16,993 bases of DNA from Candidatus Atribacteria bacterium (GTDB lineage: Bacteria > Atribacterota > Phoenicimicrobiia > Phoenicimicrobiales > Phoenicimicrobiaceae). A program made the translations under genes and the position numbers. The notes under the pieces are model-generated. The model was not told the DNA's origin, made no database searches, and worked only from the letters and a program-made list of their open reading frames with translations. This document shows, piece after piece, positions 1 through 7,992 of the stretch. The stretch spans positions 1 to 16,993 of the forward strand of contig DOTB01000060.1 in assembly GCA_003513845.1 (NCBI GenBank). Direction: 5' to 3'. How positions within the stretch are numbered: the stretch's first letter is position 1; every line of letters starts with the position of its first letter.

Positions 1-613
1 AGACGGCTGAACCCTCCCGGAGAAATTCGGGGTTGGAGACGATGTCGAAGGGATGTTTCACCCCCACCTTAATCCTCCCCCCTCGAAGGGGGAGGAGATC
101 TTGCGGATGCTCTCCCGTCAAGGGAGAGGGAGAAGAAAGATGGATTCCCGCTCCCCGATCAGGGTCGAGAACAGGTTTCGCGGGAATGACAGATTCGGGT
201 TGATTTTTATTGATTATTTGTTTGATTTTGCGGGTGGTGCCTACGGGGACGGTGCTTTTAATTACTATAACTTTATATTCATTTAGGGAGGAGGCAATCT
301 GTAGGGCTACCTCTTCGATTTCTTTAAGATTGGCTGAGCCATCGTGGTTGGGAGGAGTGCCTACGGCAATAAAGATTACTTTGGATTGTTGGACTGCTTT
401 TCCTAAATTAGTAGTAAAGGTAAGGCGGCCAGCTGATACGTTCTTTTGGATTAAAGCTTCTAAATTCGGTTCATAGATAGGAACTCCGCCAGAGTTTAAC
501 ATATTTATTTTTTGTTCATCCTGGTCAACACAAGTTACGGATAGTCCAAAGTCAGCGAGGCAGGTGCCGGTGACCAGACCTACGTAGCCGGAGCCGATGA
601 TTGTTATTTTCAT
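1..613 (-). CDS. ugd: UDP-glucose 6-dehydrogenase, N-terminal part (runs off window), with in-frame repeat insertion
   Basis: Oxidises UDP-glucose to UDP-glucuronate with NAD in the cytoplasm, feeding polysaccharide or glycolipid synthesis. I translated the minus strand from the ATG at 613 (AAGGAG ribosome site at 619-624). It stays open for 204 codons to the window edge. The Rossmann motif GSGYVGLVTG is near residue 7, followed by IYEPNLE, FIAVGTP, KSTVPVGTT and VSNPEFLREGSAV, all typical of the UDP-glucose/GDP-mannose dehydrogenase family. The catalytic Cys region lies beyond the window. Oddity: between the KSTVPVGTT segment and VSNPEF there are about 46 extra residues (roughly 140-186) compared with the complete paralogue at 15428-16732 and with the usual family spacing. 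They are encoded by a palindromic repeat (57-193). The frame is intact, so the gene may still be functional. It is a divergent paralogue of the other copy, not a recent duplicate. Confidence 0.93.
   Translation of the reverse strand, partial: MKITIIGSGYVGLVTGTCLADFGLSVTCVDQDEQKINMLNSGGVPIYEPNLEALIQKNVSAGRLTFTTNLGKAVQQSKVIFIAVGTPPNHDGSANLKEIEEVALQIASSLNEYKVIVIKSTVPVGTTRKIKQIINKNQPESVIPAKPVLDPDRGAGIHLSSPSPLTGEHPQDLLPLRGGRIKVGVKHPFDIVSNPEFLREGSAV
57..193. repeat. Palindromic repeat element inserted in frame within ugd
   Basis: A composite of hairpins. It starts with ttcaccccc (57), then a CCTCCCCC/GGGGGAGG-type palindrome (74-94), a CTCTCCC/GGGAGAG palindrome (110-128), and a final perfect 8-bp stem ATTCCCGC (144-151) with GCGGGAAT (180-187). 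It ends in atgacaga. The same start, CTCTCC palindrome and terminal TTCCC/GGGAA stem occur intergenically at 15324-15400, and the start plus palindromes occur at 16843-16993. Its length is close to 46 codons, matching the extra residues in the dehydrogenase. Read on the minus strand in the dehydrogenase frame it has no stop. Exact borders are uncertain by a few bases. Confidence 0.85.
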
Positions 614-639
614 TGTAACTCCTTTCTTGGCGCATGTTT

Positions 640-718
640 AGTTTTTAGAGATAAAAAATTATGTTCAGAATATGAACTTGAACATATTTTACTATAAAAT
701 GATTATCTCCCAAAAACT
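640..718. repeat. Imperfect inverted repeat next to and overlapping the left end of the insertion sequence
   Basis: The left arm (640-667) begins agtttttagagataa and ends atgttca. The right arm (679-718), read on the other strand, begins agtttttgggagataa and ends atgttca, with about 12 extra bases in the middle. The right arm overlaps the terminal repeat of the IS1182-like element (693-720), so the left arm looks like a shortened, inverted partial copy of that end. It sits in the leader between the element and the ugd start codon. The RNA could fold into a hairpin there, but no U-tract follows, so I do not call it a terminator. Confidence 0.55.
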
Positions 719-745
719 AACTATTTAATAAAATATATTTTTTAC

Positions 746-2383
746 TTAAGCAGCAAATTTAACTTGATAGGTCCTTTGAAAACTAAATAACGAAAATAAA
801 TGGTTAAATAAAAGAACAGGAAGACCTTCTTTGGGCCTATTCATTAACCCTTTTATCAATCTCTTACAGTTTATAGCCGAGATCTTAAACCCGAAGTACA
901 CCTTTACCCGCACTACTCCCCTTACCGGCAGATGATCTATCCCATACCGCCTGCGAAGTACTGAGGGGATACCTTCAATCCCCGCTCTTTTTCGGGCTAA
1001 TTCCTGATACTGGGAGGTTCCCATCTTGGCGATCAGCTGATAGCGGTGCAAGCTCTTCTCTGATACTTTAAAGAGATAACTTCTCTTCTGTTCTACTACC
1101 GCACAATCTTTGCGGAAGGGACAATGGTTACCGTGTTTCTGTGCAAAGTGGGCTCTATAGGAACCTTCTTTAAACTTACTATTTATGGGCTTATGACCAA
1201 AAGGACATTTCCTTATCCAATGTTCTTTTTCGTCTATTTCAAATTGAGCAGCATTACTATCCTTACCTCCTCCTACCAGGTTAGTAGGAACCATCTTGAT
1301 ACCTTTGGCCTTGGCTTTTTGGTCTATCTCTTCGGAGTAATAGGCTCCATCTACTAAAGCAGTTATCTCTTCCTTTTCTAGCGGTAGTTTTTCGATAGCC
1401 TCTTCAGCGAACTTCTGATCACTATAGGTGTTCTCTCTAAGGTCGTACTGGGTGATCATCCTATGCTTATCATCGAACTTCTCTACTAGGTTAGCAGTAT
1501 AACCGACATGTTTCTTCTTCCCCTTTTTGCGGTAGGTAGCCTCCGGGTCAGTAGGATTTTGTAAGGAGTCAGGGGCTATCTTAAGAGAAGGTTTTATCCT
1601 ACCTTTTCGAGTTTGTTCTGTTAACATTCGGGCAAGGAGTTCAAACTCTTCGGTTTTACTTACCTCTTTATTCTTTCTATAAAGATGATAGAGTTTTAAG
1701 CCATCTTTTAGTACTTTTTTGATTTTACTATTTAGGTCTTTATCTCTTACCCGGTAGATGGTATCATTATAATGGCTTTCCTCTAAATAGGGTTTAAAGT
1801 ATTCCGGTAAAGTAGTATTTTTATCTATGACCCTTATGAGTCGGGCAACGGTAGAGTAGATAATCTCTAAGCGAGATAATTTCCGACAGGAAGAACTTAT
1901 CATCAAGGAATCCATCCTGATGGTATGGCCATCTATCTTAAGTAGTTTAGAGAAAGATTTGGCCTCTTCCTCTATCTCTTCCTGAATAAGGTCAACTCCG
2001 TGTTCCTGGTTGTATTGATATACTGCTACCCGAAAGTTGGTCAGGCTGTTCTTGGATACCGGTTGTTCTTGGAAGCTGGTGGTATGTAAGGCGTACTGGT
2101 ATCGAATATCGAAGAGGAGGGAATAAAGGGCCTCTTCATCTGATTGACCAAATACTTCCCTTAAGATTAAAAGTCCGAAATAGACATTTACCGGATTATT
2201 AGGCCGGGAGACCGGATTAACACTATACAATACGCTAAATCGTTCTTCTTTGATGAGGGGGAAGATCTCTTTACTGAAGGTCTCTGCCCAGGAATCTTTA
2301 AGATATTTTCTCTCTCTTTCGGTAAGGGATAAGAGGGAATCGTTGATGGCCATTTGTTGAGCGTTATTAAGCTGGAAGGACAT
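746..2383 (-). CDS. IS1182-family DDE transposase
   Basis: Cuts and joins the ends of the host insertion sequence. The protein is 545 residues, the usual size for the family. The N-terminal part (about 60-140) looks like the DUF772-type domain that precedes the catalytic core. Acidic catalytic candidates are D158 in RMDSLMISS, D345 in ALVDGAYYSEE, and E470 in RAGIEGIPSVLRRRYG, the characteristic C-terminal Glu region of IS4/IS1182-type enzymes. Cysteines at about 393, 421 and 427 may bind metal. Start: ATG at 2383 with GGAGAG about 5 bases upstream. The frame is intact from start to stop, so the gene is probably recent or active. An extended -10 promoter lies upstream inside the element. Confidence 0.93.
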   Translation of the reverse strand: MSFQLNNAQQMAINDSLLSLTERERKYLKDSWAETFSKEIFPLIKEERFSVLYSVNPVSRPNNPVNVYFGLLILREVFGQSDEEALYSLLFDIRYQYALHTTSFQEQPVSKNSLTNFRVAVYQYNQEHGVDLIQEEIEEEAKSFSKLLKIDGHTIRMDSLMISSSCRKLSRLEIIYSTVARLIRVIDKNTTLPEYFKPYLEESHYNDTIYRVRDKDLNSKIKKVLKDGLKLYHLYRKNKEVSKTEEFELLARMLTEQTRKGRIKPSLKIAPDSLQNPTDPEATYRKKGKKKHVGYTANLVEKFDDKHRMITQYDLRENTYSDQKFAEEAIEKLPLEKEEITALVDGAYYSEEIDQKAKAKGIKMVPTNLVGGGKDSNAAQFEIDEKEHWIRKCPFGHKPINSKFKEGSYRAHFAQKHGNHCPFRKDCAVVEQKRSYLFKVSEKSLHRYQLIAKMGTSQYQELARKRAGIEGIPSVLRRRYGIDHLPVRGVVRVKVYFGFKISAINCKRLIKGLMNRPKEGLPVLLFNHLFSLFSFQRTYQVKFAA

Positions 2384-2420
2384 GGGAACTCTCCTTTATT
2401 TATTGGTATTTTCATAATTC

Positions 2421-2429
2421 ATTATATCA
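2421..2429 (-). promoter_or_regulatory. Extended -10 promoter for the transposase
   Basis: The minus strand reads TGATATAAT, a perfect extended -10 (TGn TATAAT), about 38 bases upstream of the transposase ATG. A weak -35 candidate, TTTATT, sits 17 bases further upstream (2444-2449). It lies within the right part of the insertion sequence, as expected for its own promoter. Confidence 0.5.
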
Positions 2430-2661
2430 TGAAATACTAATAAAATAAAGGATTTTAGCCATTTTTGCTATTTATTTTTTCAAGGTGCTATGAGTAAAAT
2501 TTTAGTCTTACAGGTTATTATTTACTGTTATTGGTCCTATTTTTGAAATAGGGGTTTTTAGATACTTTTTGGGTTGTAATCATAAAATGGAATGTGATGT
2601 CAAATTTAATTTGCATGAGGGGAGAGGAGCGTTTTTTGTCGACGATTTTGTTTATTATAAT

Positions 2662-3561
2662 TCATAGATTTAACCTTCTAACTATAATACTACCATAAAC
2701 CTTTCCTAATATATGGGAAGTAAGTTGAATTAGGTAAAGAAGATCCACCTCTCCGTGAGAGTTTAGTGGATTCATTAATTTTATAAAATGCTTCAGAAGT
2801 TTCTTATAAACGAAAAAATCTATACTAGGGGTTTTAAGATGAAACTTAGCCAATTTAGAGCTTGCTATTCCATACTGAAAATACTTCTTTGCCAGTTTTA
2901 TATATGAATCTGGAAAACTGTGATAAACAATTATGGATGGGTCATACAATAGATTTCCTGGGAATTTATCAATTATCCTCCAGAATAGATCTATATCTTC
3001 GCCGTTGTTCTTAAAAAATTCATTAAATCCTCTTACCTCTATAAGTACCTCTTTACGATAAGCACAATTAGCAGTTATAAAAGAACCGGGTAAAAACTTT
3101 TCGGATGGTTTAAAGGCTTGTTCCGGAAATTTCATAATCTCATTAAGGAATATATTCGCACTAAAGGTCTCTATATTATTTTTGGGTTCAAATGGCAACA
3201 TTTTACCACCCATACCTACCAATTCAGGGTTATTCTTAAAACGGTTAAATATATTTTCGAGCCAATATTTGTCAGGAACACAATCAGAATCGGTAAAAGC
3301 GATTATATCTCCTCTTGAAAATCTTATTCCTATATTTCGGGCATCAGCTGCAGATATTTTAGGATTTGGGAGAACTTCTACCGGATATTCCCTTGCTTTT
3401 TCAACAGTATAATCTTTCGATTCCCCATCTACAACAATTACTTGACGTGGGAAGTAAGTGCCTGTTTCGTATAATGCATACAAAACTCTAGAGATGTATT
3501 TTTCGCTATTATAGGTAGGAATTATCACAGTAATATCAATTTCGCGTGAAATTATTTTCAC
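2662..3561 (-). CDS. Family 2 glycosyltransferase (divergent, last gene of the operon)
   Basis: A GT-A fold glycosyltransferase, probably transferring a sugar from a nucleotide sugar to a lipid or glycan acceptor at the inner face of the membrane. Visible motifs: ITVIIPTYNSEKYISRVL at the N-terminus, VVDGESKD, ADARNIGI, the metal-binding FTDSDC, and the acceptor/base region NNGEDIDLFWRI. It lacks the multi-helix membrane tail of the three upstream relatives and diverges from them. Start: the longest open frame begins with TTG at 3609, but that adds a Cys/Tyr-rich stretch unlike the family and overlaps the upstream gene by 47 bases. I prefer the GTG at 3561, directly after the upstream TGA stop. 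The ribosome site is weak, so the start is uncertain. It ends 71 bases before the insertion sequence. Confidence 0.88.
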   Translation of the reverse strand: MKIISREIDITVIIPTYNSEKYISRVLYALYETGTYFPRQVIVVDGESKDYTVEKAREYPVEVLPNPKISAADARNIGIRFSRGDIIAFTDSDCVPDKYWLENIFNRFKNNPELVGMGGKMLPFEPKNNIETFSANIFLNEIMKFPEQAFKPSEKFLPGSFITANCAYRKEVLIEVRGFNEFFKNNGEDIDLFWRIIDKFPGNLLYDPSIIVYHSFPDSYIKLAKKYFQYGIASSKLAKFHLKTPSIDFFVYKKLLKHFIKLMNPLNSHGEVDLLYLIQLTSHILGKVYGSIIVRRLNL

Positions 3562-3562
3562 C

Positions 3563-4672
3563 TCACAAACACAGTAATAGAATAAACAAGCAAAATAAAG
3601 ATATAACAAAACTCCACATCTTTATAACCCCCCAATGCCAGCGACCCACAAGTTGGTTTTCTATATAGATATATCTGCGAGGCAAAACCTTCAAGTCACC
3701 TTTCCTAGTGCAATCAATAATGGTTCCGAGTTCAAATAGGAGATCAAATAATAAGGAAACATAAATATAACCAATATCTTTCCAATTACTTCCAATTAAG
3801 CGGCATTTTAAAGCAAGTATAGATTGAGCAAGTATTACTACAAATAGCCATATAAAAGGAATAGTAAATAATAAAATACTGTTAGTTAAAGCTTTGTAGG
3901 TGAATAATATTAGTAAAATTATGAATAATAAAGAATTTTTAGGGACATCAAGAAAAGTATTCTCGGGATGTTTTTTCATAAGATAATATTCACCTCTTCC
4001 AAATCTGAAGGTTCTCTCAATGAATTGTGACAGTTTAGCCCAGGTTTCACGAGTGTGAGATACTTTGGCGTTAGCATTACAGCAAATTTTATACCCCAAA
4101 GCTGTGATACGATAACCCATATCTACATCTTCTCCAGACTCCTTAGGGGGTAACATTGATGCGAATCCATTGACCTTTTTTAGAATATCTCTTCTGAAAG
4201 AGATATTTGTGCAAGGTCCCCAAGGAACATAATCCTTCCACTTTGCCCATTGAAATGGTTGTAAAAAAGGCATTTTTTGTATGACTTTCCACAGCCATCT
4301 TTTCTTGCCTACAAACTCAGTAAGACCAAGACATCCACCGATTTCCCCATTGTTATAACATTTTAGATGCTCATTAAATATATTACAATTCACTTCACAA
4401 TCCGAATCAACAAAAATAATAATAGAAAATTTAGCAATCCTTATTCCATAATTCCTTGCTTCGGATACACCTTTTGGCCAATAATGGTAGCCTGCCTGAA
4501 ACTTCTTACAAAGTGCTTCAATTTCTAATCGAATCTTCTTATCACTGCTATCTACTACAATAAGTTCTACTAAATCAGAGGTACACTTTTTAGCTTTTAT
4601 GATACTTTTCAAAAGTTTTCCCAAGTAATTGACTCTTCCTCTTACTGGAATGATAACTGATATACCCATCAT
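3563..4672 (-). CDS. Membrane-anchored family 2 glycosyltransferase (tandem paralogue 3)
   Basis: Sugar transfer by a GT-A domain (about residues 1-235) followed by hydrophobic segments (about 248-295 and the extreme C-terminus), so it works at the cytoplasmic membrane. Motifs: ISVIIPVRGRVNYLGKLLKS, VVDSSDKK, SEARNYGIR, the DxD-type FVDSDCEV, PWGPCTNISFR, the ESGEDVDMGYRI base region, and a conserved HTRETW / FRFGRGEYY segment shared with its two upstream neighbours. Two adjacent ATG codons (4672 and 4669) follow a GGTGGGG ribosome site inside the 7-base gap after the previous stop; the second has the better spacing. It is the third of three tandem paralogues. Donor and acceptor cannot be read from sequence. 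Confidence 0.9.
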   Translation of the reverse strand: MMGISVIIPVRGRVNYLGKLLKSIIKAKKCTSDLVELIVVDSSDKKIRLEIEALCKKFQAGYHYWPKGVSEARNYGIRIAKFSIIIFVDSDCEVNCNIFNEHLKCYNNGEIGGCLGLTEFVGKKRWLWKVIQKMPFLQPFQWAKWKDYVPWGPCTNISFRRDILKKVNGFASMLPPKESGEDVDMGYRITALGYKICCNANAKVSHTRETWAKLSQFIERTFRFGRGEYYLMKKHPENTFLDVPKNSLLFIILLILFTYKALTNSILLFTIPFIWLFVVILAQSILALKCRLIGSNWKDIGYIYVSLLFDLLFELGTIIDCTRKGDLKVLPRRYIYIENQLVGRWHWGVIKMWSFVISLFCLFILLLCL

Positions 4673-4679
4673 ACCCCAC

Positions 4680-5804
4680 CTATTTCAAAAATAGTATAAA
4701 TAAAAATATTATGAAAGTAAGGACATAGCTCCAACTTTGTATTACCTTGTGTTTCCACTCAAAAATAAGTTGTCCTTGACCGTATAAAATTTTCTTGTAA
4801 AGCATTGAAAGACTGCCATTCATCAAAGACTCAAATACCGCTCCTAACTCAAATATAAAAATTAACCAAAAGGAAAGATAATCGAATAAAAAATTAGTAA
4901 TTTTTTTGGATTTATAACTTTCCAAAAAGGTGTTTATAATTGGAACACATAATAGCCAACTTATCAAAAGTTCGGACATCTCCTCACCAATATTAATTGG
5001 TTTTAAAATTATGGATAAAGCAAAGAGCAAAAGCAAGATAGTAGTAAACTTTGGAAATTCAATGCTCGATAAATGGGGATGTCTTTTAAGTATATGAAAA
5101 TCTGTTCTTCCCCACCTAAATATTTTTCTACAAAAACCCCAAAAATTGCTCCAGGCTTTACGGCTATGATTAACTACTGCATCAGGATTGCACTTAATCT
5201 TGTAACCTAAATTATTAATTCTAAGCCCAATATCTACATCTTCTCCACTAAAGTCAAATGGAAATTCTGTTCTGAATCCTCCTACTTTCTCTATTACATC
5301 CTTTCTGAAAGATATATTTGTACAAGGTCCCCAAAGAGCATAATCCATTTTCTTAGCAAAAGAGAAAGCAATATGAAAAGAGGTCTTTTCAATTGCTTTC
5401 CAAACCCAATTCTCTTTCCCTGTGAAATTAGTTAAACCAAGTACGCCTCCGATATTTTCTTCAGTATAGGATACAATATGTCCTCGGAATATACCAGGAA
5501 CGACTTCACAATCAGAATCAATAAATAAAACAATAGGAAATTTAGCAAGTTTCACGCCATAGTTTCTTGCTTCAGATATACTCCCTCTAAGTAATTGAAA
5601 TTTATATCCGTATTTTTTACACATCTCAGCTATTAGTCTGCTGTCTTTAGATTTACTATTATCAATTACTATAACTTCTGCTGGCTCATTAAAGGTTTTT
5701 AGCTCGTTATATAAAGAGATAAAAAGATGTTGCACGTATATAAGCCGATTTCGAGTTAGGACAACGACTGATACTCCCTCCAAACTTTTCTTTCCTCCTT
5801 CCAT
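4680..5804 (-). CDS. Membrane-anchored family 2 glycosyltransferase (tandem paralogue 2)
   Basis: Same architecture as its neighbours. The GT-A domain has VSVVVLTRNRLIYVQHLF, VIDNSKSKDS, SEARNYGVK, FIDSDCEV, LWGPCTNISFRKD and FSGEDVDIGLRI, then an HSRKAW / IFRWGRTDFH segment and C-terminal hydrophobic stretches (about 250-295 and 310-330, plus a final segment near 350-374). It probably transfers a sugar at the inner membrane face. The ATG at 5804 lies one base after the upstream TGA. A strong AAGGAGG occurs at codons 2-4, about 8-9 bases before a TTG codon at 5783 (LEGVSVVVL), so translation may really begin at that TTG, which also places the GT motif at the usual distance from the N-terminus. 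Confidence 0.9.
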   Translation of the reverse strand: MEGGKKSLEGVSVVVLTRNRLIYVQHLFISLYNELKTFNEPAEVIVIDNSKSKDSRLIAEMCKKYGYKFQLLRGSISEARNYGVKLAKFPIVLFIDSDCEVVPGIFRGHIVSYTEENIGGVLGLTNFTGKENWVWKAIEKTSFHIAFSFAKKMDYALWGPCTNISFRKDVIEKVGGFRTEFPFDFSGEDVDIGLRINNLGYKIKCNPDAVVNHSRKAWSNFWGFCRKIFRWGRTDFHILKRHPHLSSIEFPKFTTILLLLFALSIILKPINIGEEMSELLISWLLCVPIINTFLESYKSKKITNFLFDYLSFWLIFIFELGAVFESLMNGSLSMLYKKILYGQGQLIFEWKHKVIQSWSYVLTFIIFLFILFLK

Positions 5805-5805
5805 C

Positions 5806-6954
5806 TCAAATCACCATAAAAATTAGTAGAATAAAAAGGGTACTAAAGGTAATACTCCATACCTCCCTAACCTTTTCATTCCACAAAATTATAACCTGTC
5901 TTGGATCATCTAAAGGTGCTTTTAAAAAAGCTAATAGATTTTTGTTTTTAATTGATTCCAGTATCGTTCCAAAATCAAAAAGGAAATGGAGAAATTGAGA
6001 TAGTATCTCAAAAAAGATGTTTTTAAGAGAATCTCTTGGAGAAATGATTTTAAAAAGAGTATTTAGAAATAGGAATAACAGGAGCCAAATGAAAGGTAAT
6101 GATAAGCCAAACAGTAGGTTATTCGTAATTGCTTTGACAAAACCCAAAATTAACAAAAAAGAAAATACTGTTACAGGTTTAGGAAATGTGGGAGATATTT
6201 TATCTTTATGCTTTTTGTAAAATACATAGTAATCCATTCTTCCCCATCTAAATATACGTTTTATTACTGCTAAAAAATTATTCCATGTATCACGGGTGTG
6301 AAAAACAATTGCATCAGGGTTCATTTTTATTTTATATCCCGCTTTATTAATTCTTATGCCAAGATCTGTGTCATCTCCACCAAGTCTAAAAGGAAAATTT
6401 GTGTCAAATCCTCCTACTTTCTCTAGAATTCTTTTTCTAAAAGAGAGATTTGTGCAAGTTCCCCAAGGTGCAGAATCAACATAATTACAAAGTGTATTTG
6501 CAAAGGAGAAGACGTCAAGAAATTTTGTCCTCTTCACAATTTTCCATGTGGTGGTTTCTTTACCAACAAATTCTGTTACACCTAAAATACCTCCAGCGTC
6601 TGGGTTATTATACATTTTCAGATGTTCTTCAAAGATATCTTGGGACACTTCACAATCTGAATCTACAAACAAAATAATTTCCCCTCTTGCTTCTTTAATG
6701 CCAAGATTTCTTTTCTCTCTAACATTAAGGGAACCTCTAACATATTTAGCTCCATATTGCTCACAGAGAAGTTCTATCTCCTTACTATCTTCCTGTTTGC
6801 TACTGTCTATGATTATAATTTCCACCTGGCATTTAGATTTATTTAATGCCTTCTTCAAAGAAATAAAGAGGGTTCTAAGTAATTGAATTCTCCCCTGTGT
6901 AGGGATTATTACTGAAATACTGTATTGAATTTTATAGTTATTAATTTTTCTCAT
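5806..6954 (-). CDS. Membrane-anchored family 2 glycosyltransferase (tandem paralogue 1)
   Basis: A GT-A glycosyltransferase with a membrane tail, 382 residues. Visible: YSISVIIPTQGRIQLLRTLF at about 11-30, IIDSSKQEDS, REKRNLGIKEARGEI, FVDSDCEVSQDIF, PWGTCTNLSFRKR, GGDDTDLGIRI in the place of the usual GEDxD, and FHTRDTWNNF with IFRWGRMDYYV. Hydrophobic segments lie near 255-310 and at the C-terminus. Its start overlaps the stop of the upstream membrane protein by four bases (ATGA), with GAGGG about 7 bases upstream, so the two are translationally coupled. Close similarity to the next two genes, including the RWGR region, points to tandem duplication and divergence. Sugar specificity is unknown. 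Confidence 0.91.
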   Translation of the reverse strand: MRKINNYKIQYSISVIIPTQGRIQLLRTLFISLKKALNKSKCQVEIIIIDSSKQEDSKEIELLCEQYGAKYVRGSLNVREKRNLGIKEARGEIILFVDSDCEVSQDIFEEHLKMYNNPDAGGILGVTEFVGKETTTWKIVKRTKFLDVFSFANTLCNYVDSAPWGTCTNLSFRKRILEKVGGFDTNFPFRLGGDDTDLGIRINKAGYKIKMNPDAIVFHTRDTWNNFLAVIKRIFRWGRMDYYVFYKKHKDKISPTFPKPVTVFSFLLILGFVKAITNNLLFGLSLPFIWLLLFLFLNTLFKIISPRDSLKNIFFEILSQFLHFLFDFGTILESIKNKNLLAFLKAPLDDPRQVIILWNEKVREVWSITFSTLFILLIFMVI

Positions 6955-7988
6955 GAGGTACCCTCTTCCCTCTTCTTAGAAACCGTAATTTTCTCCACTG
7001 CCCTAATTCTTTCATTTAAGCGTGTTGTGCCCTGTCGAAATCCCCAAGTATGTTTCTTGGCTTCATCTAATCTTTTTTCTATATCCGCACAATTGGAAAG
7101 AGTAAAATAGTCTTTTTTACAGACATTTTTCTCGAAGCTTTTCTTAATATCTTTTAAAAACTCAATTATATTCTTAATTTCTGATTTACTTTCTGCAATC
7201 GTTGCTTCTATTTCTCTTTCTTCTTTCTCGCTTTTTACTTTTTTCTCAAAATTTTTATAACGTTTTATGAGTACTCTCCTTTCCATTATAAACTTACTCG
7301 CCTCACTACGAACAGCCCATAGGTTTAGTTCAACCCTTTCATTTTTTTCCTTTTGAACGTTTCTTTGACTTCTGTCTTTTTTCTTCAAACTTAAATAATT
7401 CTTCAGAATCAACTCGTCTTTTACTTCTGTCGGAGTGAATTTAAATCCTTCATCGGGGGTTATCATTAGGTTTCGCAAATTAAGGATAAAGCCTAATAGA
7501 ACCAAAGATAGAGTATCCCATTTCGCAAATATACAAAGGTATGGAGACCAAAGTTCACAAATTAGGAATAAAAAAACAAAGACTAAACGAGCATGAAAGA
7601 ATGTTAAAGGAACCACTTCTAATACAAGATATACAATCCGACGTTCTGGGAATTTTGAATTATGTTGTAGCCAATAAAGCCAGAAAAGAAAAAGGAATGC
7701 TGAAATACACACGAACCATTTTGTACATATCGGTAAAGAAAAATTTGGCAATATTGTCATTGAGATTATTAATGGGTTACTTAAAACAAACAAAGGAAAG
7801 CTAATAAAAAAGAAAAATCTCTTCACTAATACATGTGGTTTAATGTATTTTTCACTCCTTATGAAAAGACCAGATGATAATGACTTTATTGTTGGAACCA
7901 ACAATGCGAATCCCATAAAAGTAGCACTAATTTGTGCTATTGTTGAAAAGAAAGTGAAATCGAATTCATTCATAATATCTTTTATCAC
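6951..7988 (-). CDS. Membrane protein with C-terminal coiled coil, function unknown
   Basis: I do not recognise a family. The 345-residue protein has about five hydrophobic segments in its N-terminal half (roughly 10-33, 53-80, 87-107, 119-148 and 158-176). A lysine- and glutamate-rich C-terminal half (about 190-335) with long charged heptad-like stretches such as KSEKEEREIEATIAESKSE is probably a cytoplasmic coiled coil. The N-terminus STIAQISATFMGFALLVP resembles uncharacterised small membrane proteins. The first start is GTG at 7988; an internal ATG at residue 6 is an alternative, with AGGTGA about 11 bases before it. It sits between the radical SAM gene (four-base gap) and the glycosyltransferases (ATGA overlap). 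A scaffold that holds membrane enzymes together, or a transport component, would fit; both are guesses. Confidence 0.8.
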   Translation of the reverse strand: MIKDIMNEFDFTFFSTIAQISATFMGFALLVPTIKSLSSGLFIRSEKYIKPHVLVKRFFFFISFPLFVLSNPLIISMTILPNFSLPICTKWFVCISAFLFLFWLYWLQHNSKFPERRIVYLVLEVVPLTFFHARLVFVFLFLICELWSPYLCIFAKWDTLSLVLLGFILNLRNLMITPDEGFKFTPTEVKDELILKNYLSLKKKDRSQRNVQKEKNERVELNLWAVRSEASKFIMERRVLIKRYKNFEKKVKSEKEEREIEATIAESKSEIKNIIEFLKDIKKSFEKNVCKKDYFTLSNCADIEKRLDEAKKHTWGFRQGTTRLNERIRAVEKITVSKKREEGTS

Positions 7989-7992
7989 CTAG

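Larger units (their letters stand above)
693..2590 (-). mobile_element. IS1182-like insertion sequence with terminal inverted repeats
   Basis: One transposase gene is bounded by imperfect inverted repeats. The left end (693-720) reads inward as tataaaatgattatctccc then aaaaactaa. The right end (2561-2590, minus strand) reads inward as attttatgatta, caacccaaaaagtatc. Both share TGATTA, three variable bases, then CCCAAAAA. The total of about 1.9 kb fits this family. The same two ends flank a 228-bp stretch at 15012-15239, which supports these borders. I could not see a clear target-site duplication. The element lies between the last glycosyltransferase and ugd and is co-oriented with them. Confidence 0.7.

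Noticed and set aside
53..476. Plus-strand open frames at the left edge
   Set aside because: They lie antisense to a well-supported dehydrogenase frame and translate repeat sequence; there is no family likeness and no ribosome site.
2188..2415. Minus-strand 75-codon open frame overlapping the transposase start
   Set aside because: It overlaps the transposase N-terminus in another frame; no sign of a programmed frameshift, since the 545-residue frame is complete alone.
7541..7804. Plus-strand 87-codon open frame
   Set aside because: Antisense shadow of the membrane-protein gene; no recognisable motif and no convincing upstream signal.
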